DNA of 64,000 nt, taken from Mantis religiosa (lineage: Eukaryota; Arthropoda; Insecta; Mantodea; Mantidae). The stretch lies in NCBI GenBank assembly GCA_030765055.1, contig CM060947.1:99946711-100010710 (forward strand). Reading direction: 5' to 3'. Below, one piece after another: positions 24,271 to 36,068 of the stretch. Below the pieces are notes generated by a model, which worked only from the letters and a program-made list of their open reading frames with translations, ran no database searches and was not told the origin of the DNA. Positions within the stretch are counted from its first letter, which is position 1. Each line of letters opens with the position of its first letter. Position numbers and translations under genes: made by a program.

Positions 24271-25062
24271 CATACTGAAAGTTTTCAGTGTTGCTGACAA
24301 CCTTTAGAGTTGCCTATAGCCAGTATTAGACAACGTTTTTCAGGTGTAGAATACTAAACCTTTCGTTAAAGAGAGTGTATAGTGCAAATCACGAAAAAGT
24401 CATACTCAATTTTATTAGCTAATCGAAGGTATTTGGTTTTTAACAAAATAGGCGTTAGGGCTGGGTTATTGAACATTTCCCTTAGGATGCAAAATTCTTG
24501 CAAGATTTTAAACGAGGGAGATGTAAATGCCACTTTACTACCTTATTTTGAATCGTTTTATAACCACTGACCGTGGTTAATTTGATAACAGGCGTGTGCC
24601 ATCTTTTGTTCCGCACGAAGACACTCCACTCTCTCGCGTGGAGGCCAAATGAACATTTCCAAGTTGTCCACGAAATTGTTCCGAAGCCTATTACCATAGT
24701 TAAGAGTTGCTTTCCTGAATATTAGGGTTTGAATTTAATATAATCGGTTTGTTTCCACTAATTTTTGGTCTTTTAATTGCATCCGGAACTGCTAATGACC
24801 ATTATATTAAATATTGCTGATATTTCTCAGTTTCTCTCCCTCTCCCTTCTCTATGTATGCGTATATAAATATGTGTATTCATAATATTTGTGTGATGTAT
24901 ATGGGTTAAAAATAGCAGATGACTAACTGAATGAAAGGCCAGAGTCAATTTCAGTGAGCAGCATATTATTTTGTAATTACTTAATGTTCAAATAAATACT
25001 ACAGATGTTTGTTCAGGTATGAAGACAAGAAAGATAAAATAAGCGTCTGTTGTTTGTTTCAG
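24271..25062. other. Presumed intron upstream of the Spaetzle-like exon
   Basis: No exon with a start codon could be placed here. The sequence ends in a good acceptor, 'TGTTTGTTTCAG' at 25051-25062. Confidence 0.4.
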
Positions 25063-25232
25063 GTCGCGCTAAGATGGTTGCTATGTTGTACGTTGGCTAC
25101 AGTAGTCCATAGCAACGGTAACAACGGCAGAAAATGTGGCGAAGGAGGACAAAATCAACTCAAGTATCTTTGGGGAGATGCTCTAAGCGATCCACCTGAT
25201 TGCCTGGGTCCAAATGGTAACCCTTATCCAGC
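25063..25232 (+). CDS. Spaetzle-like protein, N-terminal exon
   Basis: This is the first exon I can place of a secreted cystine-knot ligand of the Spaetzle/neurotrophin type. In insects such proteins are made as pro-proteins, cut by serine proteases, and bind Toll-family receptors in immunity, development or neurons. The exon follows TTTGTTTCAG and ends GC|GTAAGT. Its first residues 'VALRWLLCCTLATVVHS' are the hydrophobic core and likely cleavage region of a signal peptide; the Met must come from an upstream exon, because the only local ATG (25074) is in another frame and soon stops. It continues with a Gly/Asn-rich stretch, a Cys (residue 25), a 'YLWGD' segment and 'PPDCLGPNGNPYP' (second Cys, residue 47). 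Confidence 0.75.
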
Positions 25233-26011
25233 GTAAGTTTACAAACCTGACCAATAGACATGGCGAGTAGTTTTACCTTACACATTTTACAGGTGTATCA
25301 CTGTCCGAATCACATCCTCGTCAATAAGATTTATCTGCTTCGCATATACATTCTCTCTGTTAATATTTGGTTAACAAAACGATATCAAGCACTATATGCT
25401 TTAACGTATCTGATCAATACATATATGCACAATATTATCGTGATTGCTCTGTCACGTAGAGTTCTTTGATAAAGTTTCAAAATATTCTTAATATGGATAT
25501 GTCGAAAAAAGGTCATGCAGCACGTCCCTATTGTTCTATAGCGCCTAATGCTAACCCAATACTGATGCACTCTGTTCTTAGACTGGTAGGCAATTCAGAA
25601 TAGAAAATGGAGTGTTTAGTACTCCCTTCAGTCATGACAGATATAGAGTTCGTGTAGTTACTTTAAGCAGGTATGGTGCAGTGCTCATGTACCACCTATT
25701 TGTATTAACCAGTAATGTTCTACCAATCTAACAATGACGGCCATTCACTTTATATGTTTTCAATGATAATTTCATCAGTTAAAACGTCTTGTCGTTACTG
25801 CACCGCAATAATATCGGTATTAACTTCGATCCACTTTTATTTTCGCTAACGAGAATATCAACTTTCAACTTTTTTCAGCTTTGAAAATTGAGTTTTTAAT
25901 TAAATTGGTTCAAATGATACCATTAGCAGGAATGGTAACGATAATTTCAAGTTACACTGAAAATAGAAATGCGCAATAAGTCTGTATATATACGTTAGTA
26001 ATTTTAAAAAT
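25233..26011. other. Start of intron 1, no element recognised
   Basis: The donor GTAAGTTT lies at 25233. The remainder is AT-rich with no recognised repeat up to the Tigger TIR. Confidence 0.5.
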
Positions 26012-26012
26012 A

Positions 26013-27138
26013 CCATAGAACTTCGTTTACCCGGATCAACTGGGACCAGTGCCGATCCGAGTTAACAAACCCCGGATTATCCAGAGAAATACGGGAAAAC
26101 GATTAAAACAAAATATAACCGAAATATTTTTAATGGAGTTTATAAATTATCATCGTCATACTTTCACCTAAAATCATATACACTGTATGTACTCAAATAA
26201 CCTATGTACTATGCTACAAACTAGTCAGTAGTAGACAAGGCAACGAGCTTCCGCTATCTCAGTTTAGGTACTGCCTACGAGCAGCGAGATCTCGCATCCG
26301 CTGTAACATTAGAAGTTAATTTGGCAATGTTTAGTCTCGACTCGAAATAAAGCATCAGTTTCTCTACGTTTGCTGCTGCTTGTGCTTGGGTCATAACCGT
26401 AGCTGATTCATCAACACTGTCTAAATCCGAATACGCTTCGTCTTCATTTTTAGTAACAGTGCTTAATGCAATAATGTCTTCCTCTGTAATTGGTTTACAA
26501 ACTCCATCATTAGCCCACCTCGGTAGCGTAGATGGTAGCGTGTCTGCCTCACGTTCAAGAGGTCCCGAGTTCGAATCTCGGTCAGGGTGAGTTACCTGGA
26601 TAAGGTTTTTCTGGGGTTTTCCCTTATCCTGAAAGACGAATGTTGAGTAGTTCTAAGCTCCATGGACCCCGGATCCATTTGAGCATCATTTCACCCATTT
26701 CATTCATCGTCCGATATGACTTAACGTTGGAGGACGTAAATTAAAAAAAAAAAAATCCGTCATTGTCGATTTACAAGCAATTGTCAATGTATTCTTCATT
26801 AACGTCGGAACAGCCATCAATATTATTAAAACGTAAAAAGGTCTTCTTCCATGCTTAATTTTTTTTCTCTTCTACTTCTTCAGTCTTGTTTTCTGACAGG
26901 TCTCACATACCAGGCCAGTGCTTATTCTATGACTTTATCAAAGTTTCTGTTCCAACCTGGTCCGAAGCATGTGGGTTGAGTGCGATGAATTCGTCCGCTA
27001 GCAAGAGAATTTGAGTAATGTACCCACTGATAATAGCAATTTATCGTCTGTAAAACAAGTCCTCGTTATTACGCTAAAGAACAATTTTTCTAAAACTGGT
27101 CCGGTTAGCGGACGTCCGGGTTAACGAGATTTTACTGT
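26013..27138 (-). mobile_element. pogo/Tigger-type DNA transposon remnant
   Basis: The TIRs match: left 'ACTTCGTTTACCCGGATCAACTGGGACCAG', right (inverted) 'TAAAATCTCGTTAACCCGGACGTCCGCTAACCGGACCAG'. Read on the minus strand the interior holds Tigger/Jerky-type transposase tail pieces: a DDE-proximal 'LADEFIALNPHASD'-like stretch, then 'NKHWPGM', then 'DGCSDVNEEYIDNCL'. After a SINE insertion comes 'GVCKPITEEDIIALSTVTKN' and an acidic C-terminus. The N-terminal CENP-B-type HTH and the catalytic core are deleted. Non-autonomous. Confidence 0.85.
26513..26755 (+). mobile_element. SINE family A in the Tigger element
   Basis: Full-length copy with an A-tail. Imperfect 10-bp target duplications flank it (TCCATCATTA before, TCCGTCATTG after). 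It interrupts the C-terminal coding part of the Tigger remnant. Confidence 0.95.
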
Positions 27139-27769
27139 AAATATGCTTCCTATGCGTGAAATGACGTTATGCCCTTACCGTTTTAATATTTACATAAATC
27201 TAGCTTTTGCACAAACTATTTTGCTTTTGAAATTAACAGTCTTTCACATAGCATTCTTAGAAAAATATTTTGGACATTTTGCATTGAACTTTGAATGGGA
27301 ATCTTCAGAACCACAGGAACAAGATACATTAAATAACCACGATGAAACAAATACAACCGAGTACAATATCCGGCGAAGCTTGTAATATGAATCGTTTTGG
27401 ATTCAAAGTAAAATGCAGACAGGAATTCCATATCACAGCACACGATCTTAACGTCACGACTTAGTTTCTTCCTGGGTTATTCGGTTCTCAGGAATGTTTC
27501 ACCATAGTGACTCTCTTGTTGAACTTCGAGCATTATCATCCGTATATCACAACCTCTGTGTCTCTCCTACTTTCCATGTTTTCAAACCGTATTCTTTTGT
27601 TTTACACGCATTCATGAAACTTGTAACGACGAAGCTAATTTCCTTTTTAAATTGATTAGTTTATAGTTACCTGAGTAGATAACACTTCGTCGAATTCTAA
27701 AATCATACTAAATTAATAACTAATAATTAAAAGTATAACAGTTTAATTATGTAACAACCGTGTACCAAC
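27139..27769. other. Intronic AT-rich DNA
   Basis: Nothing recognised. Confidence 0.45.
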
Positions 27770-27779
27770 TTAAGAAATT

Positions 27780-27971
27780 CGCCCACCTAGGTAGCGTAGA
27801 TGGTAGGGTGCCTGCCTCACGTTCAAAAGGTCCCGAATTCGAATCTCGGTTAAAGGAGAATGTCGGGTAACTCTAAGTTCTAAGGACCCTGGGCTCATTT
27901 GAGCATCATTTCACCCATTTCATTCGTCGTCCGGTATAACTTAACGTTGGAAAACGTAAATTAAAAAAAAA
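27780..27971 (+). mobile_element. SINE family A with internal deletion
   Basis: The head is complete (box B GAATTCGAATCTCGG), but about 45 bases between box B and the 'AATGTCGGGTAACTC' segment are missing. A perfect 10-bp target duplication TTAAGAAATT lies at 27770-27779 and 27972-27981. Confidence 0.95.
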
Positions 27972-27984
27972 TTAAGAAATTAGC

Positions 27985-29030
27985 AATTTACAAATGAGTC
28001 GTGTGATACAGTAAGTATAACAATGTAATAAATATTCTGTTAGTTTAACAATTAAGGGTTAAAGAATTTAAAATGGTATCCCGACTTCGTTTGGGCTTAT
28101 GATGAACACCCAACACTGTTAAATGTAACATTAATAATAGGGGTACCAACTCGCCCGTTATGTTGTACAACTTTCATGCAAAAGTGGGCAGCTCCCGCAT
28201 TTATTATTTAAGCTTGCTGTATTTGGAGGTCTTGGAGGTCTTGTGGTGATCCTAAGCAGTCCCCCAAAACCGAAAGAGGCAATCTCATTATAGTGTTTTC
28301 ATTTTCACCAGTCCAGTTAAGGCCAGTTTCCTCGCTTTGCAGCCATCTACTTACTCTATTCGGTTCTTCTCCTTGTAGTAACATCAGTTTGTCACAACTA
28401 TAAATTAAATTGATGATAATAGTAATAATAATAATAATAATAATAATTAATAAAGGTTTTTTCGACTGAGTATTAGTATATTGAATAATTGTTTATTCTT
28501 TGAAGTATACCAAGAGTGTTTTTCTGTTCTTGCACTTTACGAATGATATCGTCACATTTATCACTGCATAAACTACACAGGCAATTCTTAGCAGGGGTTT
28601 GGTGTGGTCATTGAGCATATCTTATGAAGGAATCTATGAATCGTGTATCTCGTGCTTATGTGTCACCGCTGTTGTTTCTCCTTGGTCCAGTTCCGTGCTG
28701 TCATTGCTCACTTGCGTAGAACTCTATTGTGTGTTTCAAATGGGAAGGTGTTTGTCCTTGAGCGCTACTAGGGGAACAACCAATCGGAGCCCTGCGGTGT
28801 TGTCGTATGTCATTCCCGCTAAGTGTGAGTAGTGCCAACCTGATCAATCTGTATGAAATACTATTCGCGCTATGACAAAAGTTCAGATTATGCAAAAACT
28901 TATCCATATTGAAGGTAGAGATTAATGTATCTAACATAACCATGAAGACCCCATATTTTTAGCTCAAATAGTTTTACTAATACAAATAAATCACTATTAC
29001 CTGTATAACAATACATCGCGACGTAAGCAC
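27985..29030. other. Intronic DNA with a LINE scrap
   Basis: 28290-28320 ('TATAGTGTTTTCATTTTCACCAGTCC') matches the inverted LINE at 35850-35882 with two differences, suggesting a short LINE fragment around 28200-28395. A short (AAT)n run lies at 28420-28447. Nothing else recognised. Confidence 0.4.
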
Positions 29031-29034
29031 TATA

Positions 29035-29990
29035 TGAATATTATTCTTGGTTGGCATGTATGCGTGTACGTATATTTGTAATTACTCAGAACTGAAACGT
29101 AAATGTTTGACATGACGTGATAAAAGAATTACTTTGAATAAGTCAATTCGAGCAGGCCAATTCTGCTGCCCTAGCAGAACGTGTCTGGTCACATTATATC
29201 TTTGTTTATGAATGGTTCGTAATATCTATTTACTCTAGAGAGTTCAAAGTGGTTGGTGTGTATCTATTGTGACTTTGTGGGTTCGTGAAATGAAAAGTCC
29301 AATTACACCACTCAAAACTGTTCTTTATTTCCACGGACTTACAGTTAAACACTTGCCAATTACACGGAATTACGTAATGCACACAATTACGATTCACCAG
29401 TTCGTCCGTTACAATTCCACTGTACGGTCACAACTACGTAAATTCTTCCGTTGCACATACACAGTCTTCTCGTCCTTACACTAGCACTGCACTCTTACGC
29501 TGATTGCCACGAACTCTGACTCACTCCTCTTGCACGACGTGTTGCTTAAATAGGGTCCGCTTGCCGATCTGGAAGGTTCTCCATTAGGGGAAATATCCCG
29601 TAAGTTCGAGAACACAGGTGGAACAGAAAGAGACGGCGCAGTGATGTTTTTTGTCCCAGCCATCTCCTGTCACCACTATAAGACAAACGAGGGGGGGGGG
29701 GCGTGGCTAACACGGACCTCCCCTGCTTCCCGCTCTCAGCTGCTTCTATAGGGTGTTCCAACGCTCGGGTGACAGTATGTATATACATATACTTTTAATT
29801 ACTCAGAACTGAAATTTAAAGTACTGACATGACATGATAAAAGAATTATCGTGAATAAGTCAAGGTGTTAAATTCGAGAAAGAGCAAACACTTCATTTCC
29901 AGATAGCCTGTGGAATGCTATATGCTTCTGTTTATGAATGAATGCTGGATAAGAAGTGTTTATTTACTCTGGAGAGTTCAGATCCATATC
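29035..29990. repeat. Diverged tandem pair with an LTR at the junction
   Basis: 29040-29262 and 29775-29990 share in order 'AATTACTCAGAACTGAAA', 'GACATGA-GTGATAAAAGAATTA', 'GAATAAGTCAA', 'TTTATGAATG' and 'TATTTACTCT-GAGAGTTCA'. They are two copies of one unit of about 210 bp, separated only by the solo LTR. The unit's nature is unknown. Confidence 0.8.
29268..29774 (-). mobile_element. Solo LTR, related to the Gypsy element at 18 kb
   Basis: 507 bp beginning (on +) TGTGACTTTGTGGGTTCGTGAAATGAAAAG and ending GCTCGGGTGACA. It matches the 18-20 kb LTRs over its whole length, with gaps. No internal sequence remains, which is typical of LTR-LTR recombination. Flanks CTAT/GTAT are only a near match for a target duplication. 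Confidence 0.9.
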
Positions 29991-30049
29991 ATTCAGTTGT
30001 TCTTTACACAGCAGTAGAGTAAGAGTTAAATAGTGCAATTGTTTCTTGC

Positions 30050-30595
30050 GGTGAAATTAGTGGTGAGTCAAAAAGGCAGGTATTGCGAAGTCAGGCTCGA
30101 AGTATTTATTATTTTTAAGGTGTACACGTTCTTCAAAAAATATTTCGGAAACAAAAACTAAAAATGAGTTATTGCAAAGAGTACTTCCGTTTAAAAACAC
30201 GGAAAAAGGTATCAGCTGCATCAACTTGCAATTGAAATGGGAGGGAGGTAATACACCTCCCACCTTATCACTGCCAATATAATCCACTTGAGTTGGTGTG
30301 GCGGTTGCAAACAGAAATAATACTTTTAAACTGAAGGACGTTGAACGACTTGTTCACGAAGAAATTGACAAGGTAACACGACAGGACTGGGGAAACTTCG
30401 TAAGGCATGCATAAAACCTTCAAGAAGACGATTTCAGGAAAGAAATAGCACTGACGAAATTTTGGAACCTATAATCATAAATTTGCAAGACTGAGACGAT
30501 GAAGACAGTGACAATGATGAATTATCTCTTAACGGAAGTGACATTGACAGCGATATGTATGAGCCACTGGCAGTTCCATTAGAATAGAAAAACAG
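30050..30595 (+). pseudogene. Tc1/IS630-type (DDE_3) transposase tail
   Basis: The reading 'KTKNELLQRVLPFK' then 'EVIHLPPYHCQYNPLELVW' (about 30243-30300) is the end of a DDE_3 transposase. The latter motif contains the YxxxxNPxExxW signature that carries the last acidic residue. It continues 'NNTFKLKDVERLVHEEIDKV', 'TRQDWGNFVRHA' and, after a frame break, an acidic tail 'DDEDSDNDELSLNGSDIDSD' ending near 30587. The N-terminal two-thirds is absent. Frame breaks make it a pseudogene. Confidence 0.8.
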
Positions 30596-30599
30596 GTAA

Positions 30600-31065
30600 C
30601 TCATAAACTATAAGTATAGTTATAGTATTTAAAAATATACATAATTTGAGAAAATGCTTTTTCCAATTTTGATTTTGGCAACTGAATCATTGTAAAAGTT
30701 GTAAAATTAATTTGCTTACCCTTACGTCTGCGCCAAGCAGAGCTGCATGTTGTATGAGTGTGCGAAAGAGAGAGGGAAATATAAAAGGAGTGAGGTAACA
30801 AGCTGGCAACGCTGAGTGTGATACGGCATCTGATTAGCTGGACTCCAGAACTCATCCCATTTGAAACACATAAGAGGTCTATCTCGCTCATTTTCTTGCT
30901 AACTCCTCCCACAATGTTTGGCATGTTTCAGTGTTTGGTAGTGTCATTCTTATGTCTTCGATGTAGTAGGCCTCCTTCTTGGTACTCTTATTACAACTCT
31001 CTCTCTCCTTTTTTAAAGATATTTCGCCCTCACTTTTCATATTCTCTGTGGATAACTCGTTGATA
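30600..31065. other. Intronic DNA, nothing recognised
   Basis: No element recognised. Confidence 0.4.
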
Positions 31066-32166
31066 ATTTTTCTCACATTATATCAATGTCGTACATAACA
31101 ATGAGGCTAATTGTGGTCACGAATATTTTCAAGGCGATCGTCAGGAACAGCAATGTTAGGTTCTTAATATTTTTTATTCTTATTTGTAGTCGCCTAACTA
31201 CATGGTCATATTGCGACTGCATACAAAGTATTAACAAAATAGCAATGTCAGTACAATAATACATTCACTTACAATGTTCGTTGAATCTTAAAAGCTAAAC
31301 TTTTTTTACAATCGGTTAGCAAGATTACAATTAATAGAATATTAACCAATGTAGTCTAGAGCTCTGATAGCCTGATGTCATAACAAATTATGTATGGAAA
31401 TCTCTTTTAGCAACTGTAGCATGGCACTGATCAATTATCATATTAGGATCGTTGAGCATAGTAGAGTCATCAGCTGAAATTTGTTCCTCATCCTCAATTC
31501 TGTGTACCGGGAACATTTAGTGATAAGACGTACAGTTGTTAAAGTAGTGTGACAAATCTAACAGATTGGAGCTGAATCCTTAGCATAAGAGTCGCGTGAT
31601 TTTACAATGATCAATTGTTAACCTAGTCAGTGCTACTTTTCTTAACGTTTCAGTTGCTCTAGAGGAAGTCTTGATATTTTATTCTTCATGACGTCTGTAG
31701 CTTTCTGTTTGAGTTGTTGCATCAATGATTCTCCCAGTTTCTTCTGACGCTACTTTGAATAACAATGTAATCCTGTTGAGTTGTACTAGTTTGCTAGTTA
31801 TCGTTTCATTTGAGGTAAACTACTTGCTTCAGGCGTTGTAGCATCTGTACATTGCCTTCAATTTGCCTATGGGAGGGTATCCGAGTGTGTTAATTTGTTA
31901 TCTGATTTGACTGCTTTATTGGATAAGAATGCAATGTGTGTTTTTTAACTTACGCACTTTTGGTTTGTTTATCTTTGACGGCTAGAATTACACTCATTGA
32001 ATCAATCATTAAAATGAATTATACACTTCCTTTTATCATGAATAAATAATTCGAACGAGAAAATCGAGAAATGTTCAGGTAGTTTATATAAAACTGTGTG
32101 ATCAGGATGAAAAATTGCGCATTCACATTTTCCATTTATAACAGATTCATCGGTATATAGGTATAT

Positions 32167-32192
32167 GCGCGCGCGCGCGCGCGTGTGTGTGT
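32167..32192. repeat. (GC)n(GT)n run
   Basis: A short alternating purine-pyrimidine run, GCGCGC... followed by GTGTGT. Confidence 0.9.
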
Positions 32193-33451
32193 ATAAATCA
32201 GTTCGGTGATGCTCTTGAGTTTCACGGAAGAGTTGATGATAATGTGTATGTAAGATAATGAAAGCTCCCAGGAAAATATTTGTGGGAATACTTCCCTTGC
32301 AGAAATTTGAGGCACTTGAAGATTAAGGTTATGAAGAAAAGTATATATTCTTTGGTACAACTTAGTACGGCGATGAGGTGTCAGAGGAGTACTTTGTTTT
32401 TGAGGAGTATTTAGGTATCTCGGTTTCTGGAATGGAAACTTGTTTGATAGCATACACCAAACTTCTTTGAATTCTTCTCATTTCTAATGGGAGTTCTTCT
32501 ATCTTTACATGGAGGCTTGAAGGACTTGTGTGAAAGGCTCCTAGTACTAATCTTGAAACAGTTATTTGTATTGAATCAAACATTCTGAGAGCAGTGGGAG
32601 ATATTGAATTATATACTATAGATTCGTGGTATAATTTAGATCCGACAGTAGTTTTGTAAGTAGTAAGTCTGGAACCCTCAGTTCTTTTCACCAATTACTT
32701 TTAGGAGACATGACCTCCTAGTATCTACATTCTCTTTACAGACGTTTAATACGAGTGAGGAATCCATGTAAGCTTACTGTCAAACAGTACTTCTAGTGGT
32801 CTGAGCTCTTAACTACTTCAATTATGTAATTATCTACAAAGATGTTAGGATCTTCTTTGAAGCTTATCCTTTTAGAGAACACTGTGCATTTAGATTTCTT
32901 ATGTGAGAATTTGAATTTGGTCTGTTCTGACCATTCCTGTGGTGAATTCAATGTCGTTTGAAGAATTTCTTGGGAGTTGTTAAGTCGTCCGCAAATAAGT
33001 TAGGTTTGAATGGTAATATTAATGTGATATGTAATATCATTGATAGTTACGAGGATAAGTAAATCAAAGCGAATAGTCTTGAGGCACTCCATTTTGAATT
33101 TTCTGTATTTCGGAGTAAGTACGTTGGCTAAAACTTGGAATTGTCATTGTTTAAGGAAATTTCTCACAAATGTGGGATATTTCCTGTGGTCTGGCTTTGT
33201 GATAGAATTCTCAAGACTCTTTTCTTTGAAATTATGTAATGCGCCTTCTCATTACGCAGTGTTGAGAAGTTTCAGAACCTTCTATTATTTCTTTTTCTAT
33301 AGCGATGAGACATTTCATTCTTGAATATCCCTGATGAAATCCATTTTGATCTTTGTTGAACGAATTATTTATTATTATTTAACAAATTATTTATTTCAGG
33401 AGTTCATTGAAGTCGTTTGCTTATTATTTTTTCTAGCACTTTATTCAATGC

Positions 33452-33707
33452 ACACCCGCCTTGGTAGCGTGGTGGTAGCATGTCTGCCTCACGTTCAAGA
33501 GGTCCCGAGTTCGAATCTCGGTCAGGGTGAGTTACCTGGATAAGGTTTTTCCCGGGTTTTTCCCTTATCCAGTAAGACGAATGTCGGGTAACTCTAAGCT
33601 CCATGGACCCCGGACTTATTTGAGCATCATTTCATCCATTCCATTCATCGTCCGATATGACTAGTCCGATATGACATTCATCGTCCTATTTACCTTGGAG
33701 GACGTAA

Positions 33708-33799
<92 letters not shown>
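33452..33799 (+). mobile_element. SINE family A with (CA)n-A tail
   Basis: A full head and body, with a small internal repeat of 'GTCCGATATGAC' near 33650-33675. It ends in (AC)22 followed by about 44 A. It lies inside the RT domain of the minus-strand LINE. Confidence 0.95.
33711..33799. repeat. (AC)n(A)n tail of the SINE
   Basis: The AC run starts directly after GGACGTAAATT, where other copies have a plain A-tail. Confidence 0.95.
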
Positions 33800-33800
<1 letters not shown>

Positions 33801-35312
33801 AGTAGCTGGTCGATAGCTCTCTGTAAGAGAAGAGACGCTGCTAGGTTTAAGAGTGGGAATTGCCGTCGCTTTTCTCCAGCAAGTATGAGATACTTTGTTG
33901 TTCCATATAAAATTGTTTTTGTCAAGTACAGAATGCAGTTGTTAGAAAGATGGATTCTTCGTAAGTGATTCTATCAGGTCCAAAAGCTTTAGATTTGCTT
34001 TCACTTATCGATATACACAATTTATTCTACTTTTATTCCGTACTTGTAGTGCTGTTCATCAGTCGAAGAGGAAGGAGGGACTTTCGAGATTTTATATTCT
34101 AACTTTTGTTGAATGTAAGGAATCTGGGTTGTGATTAAGTCGCTAGAAATGCACTCAGTTGCATGATTTAAATTGATATTTGTTTACTATGAGTTAGTAT
34201 TCTATTTGATCCTACTTTTTTCGTAAAATGATACCTTATGTTTTATGGACTCTAATTTACTTCTTTTTTTTACACTTTTTTCAAAGGTGCTTGATGAGTC
34301 AGTGAAAAATCAAAGTCTTTCCATGATTTTCGTTTGCTTTCTTTTCTTGTTTTACACGCCAAGTCTCGCAATTGTTTACTGTATTTTGTTTTCGGAAATG
34401 GGTGCTTTTTAAAATTTAAAACATGCTTTATTTTCTACGTAGAGTTTCCTTGCCTGTAGTTTAACATTCTTGACAGAAACACCGTTGAGGTCTTCTTTTT
34501 TTCGCCACGAGTGCTACTTCTAATATTAATTCAATAACAATTTCTTTTACTTGTTTCCCAGTACAATTATTGTTCTTGCTTCCTTTATTTAATCGTATTT
34601 TTGTATTTTTTTGTGTGCCTAATTCCCTTAATGTGTGGAGTTTCTTGGTTTTGTTTTTTTTCATGTCCTTTTTTTTTTTGCCGCTTAGTAGTCTAGTTCT
34701 GTTGATATAGGAATATGTTTTTCTATTGGGGACAGAAGACTTTTTTTTTGCCTTGCATTTTTTCCCTGATAGAACACAAAATCTATTGTACTTGATCCGT
34801 TTGGTGCGAAGTAAGTTTTAGGATCGTTACTGTGTATTTTATTAGGTGAGTCTTCTTCCTGTAGTGTTTATAGTGCTAGTTCGGTTTTAGAGTTCGCTTT
34901 ATCTGCCTTGCAATTCAGGTAGCCAGCTATGGTTGCTTTATCCTCGGTAATTGTTACTTATTATTTTCAGTAGTATTACTAGTATATCTTCTGTCGGTTT
35001 AACCAATGGTATGTATTACCCTGCAATTGTTAAATCTGTACTTTTTACGATGATGTTTTCTTTCTTTTATATTTATTTCACGTGCCCTGTGTTATTGTTG
35101 ATGAAGCATGAAACTCCGCCTATTGGTTTACCTCCGGTTGGTTTAGCGTACGAGTGACATGCATAGAAATTGAGCCGTTCTAGCTGTTTTAATAGAAAGG
35201 TTTCCGTGGTGATTACTATTCGAAATGTTCTATGGTTTTAGGTGGTGTATATAATTCGTATTCTTGAGAACTTCTGTATTCCAGAATAGAATTTTCACTG
35301 ACGTGTTAGAGT

Positions 35313-35313
35313 G

Positions 35314-35375
<62 letters not shown>
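35313..35375. repeat. (GAT)n LINE tail
   Basis: About 20 units. On the minus strand it is (ATC)n directly after the LINE 3' hairpin, so it is the LINE's own 3' tail. Confidence 0.9.
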
Positions 35376-36068
35376 TATATATAAGGGTGCTCAACTACAT
35401 GATCATCAGTGCCCTTTAAAAACTATATCATGGCAAAAGCCAGAGATAAATGTAGCTATAAATTATAAAAAAAAATCAAAATAATATAAAAATAAAGTAA
35501 AGATGCACAATTCATATAAAAGCCAAAGAAAAACTATGAATTACAATAAATAAAGGGCCAAAAGACATAAAAAGCATTATCTTCACCAAATTCTATAATT
35601 TAACTTTGAAAAAAAAATCCAAAACCTTCTCCACCGCTATGTTGTCATTTCCAGGATCTCCGCAAAGCTACTTGTTAAAGTAATTCAGTACTGCTCTTTT
35701 ACCTTCGAAAGGAAAATCTTACTAGGATACCTGCTGGCCAAAGGTTTGGATTTTCGTTAACGATAACTCTGGAATTAGCTATGATCAACGGAGGAACTGG
35801 CGGACTCCGAGTGAATGGGAAGAGTGCTGTGACGCCAGGGGAAAATGTGCTAGATTGGACTAGTGAAAATGAAAACACTATAGACTTCGTACATATAATA
35901 GGATTACGATTATTGGCGCTCCTAGTAGCTCTGTAAGAGTTTTAATGTGAATGGATCTCACGCACCAGCATGCATGTTGAACGGTAATAATGTCATAAGA
36001 TGAAATCCAGTGTGGCATATAACATTCAGAGCTCCTCGCTAAGAAGGGTATACAACTCTTGAAAGCAA

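Larger units (their letters stand above)
31070..35312 (-). pseudogene. LINE with endonuclease, RT and RNase H remnants
   Basis: On the minus strand, in 5' to 3' order: an endonuclease C-terminal motif 'APNGSSTIDFVFYQG' (about 34810-34768); RT N-terminal 'NKVLEKIISKRL' (33441-33406), beside a SINE insertion; the RT thumb 'FDSIQITVSRLVLGAFHTSP' (about 32590-32530) and 'ELPLEMRRIQRSLVYAIK'; a damaged RNase H-like part around 32100; and a C-terminal zinc-knuckle-like 'APICQICHTTLTTVRLITKC' (about 31575-31515). This order fits the I/R1/Jockey-type LINEs. Multiple stops and frame shifts make it inactive. Confidence 0.75.

Noticed and set aside
25009..25236. Start of the Spaetzle-like protein at 25009
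   Set aside because: That codon is TTG, and the sequence between it and 25062 ends in a polypyrimidine tract and CAG acceptor, so the real exon starts at 25063.
26513..26590. tRNA-Val genes at each family A SINE
   Set aside because: Repeated, followed by the same body and A-tail, with target duplications; these are SINE heads.
35313..35375. GAT array as an independent microsatellite
   Set aside because: It directly follows the LINE hairpin and is best explained as that LINE's tail.
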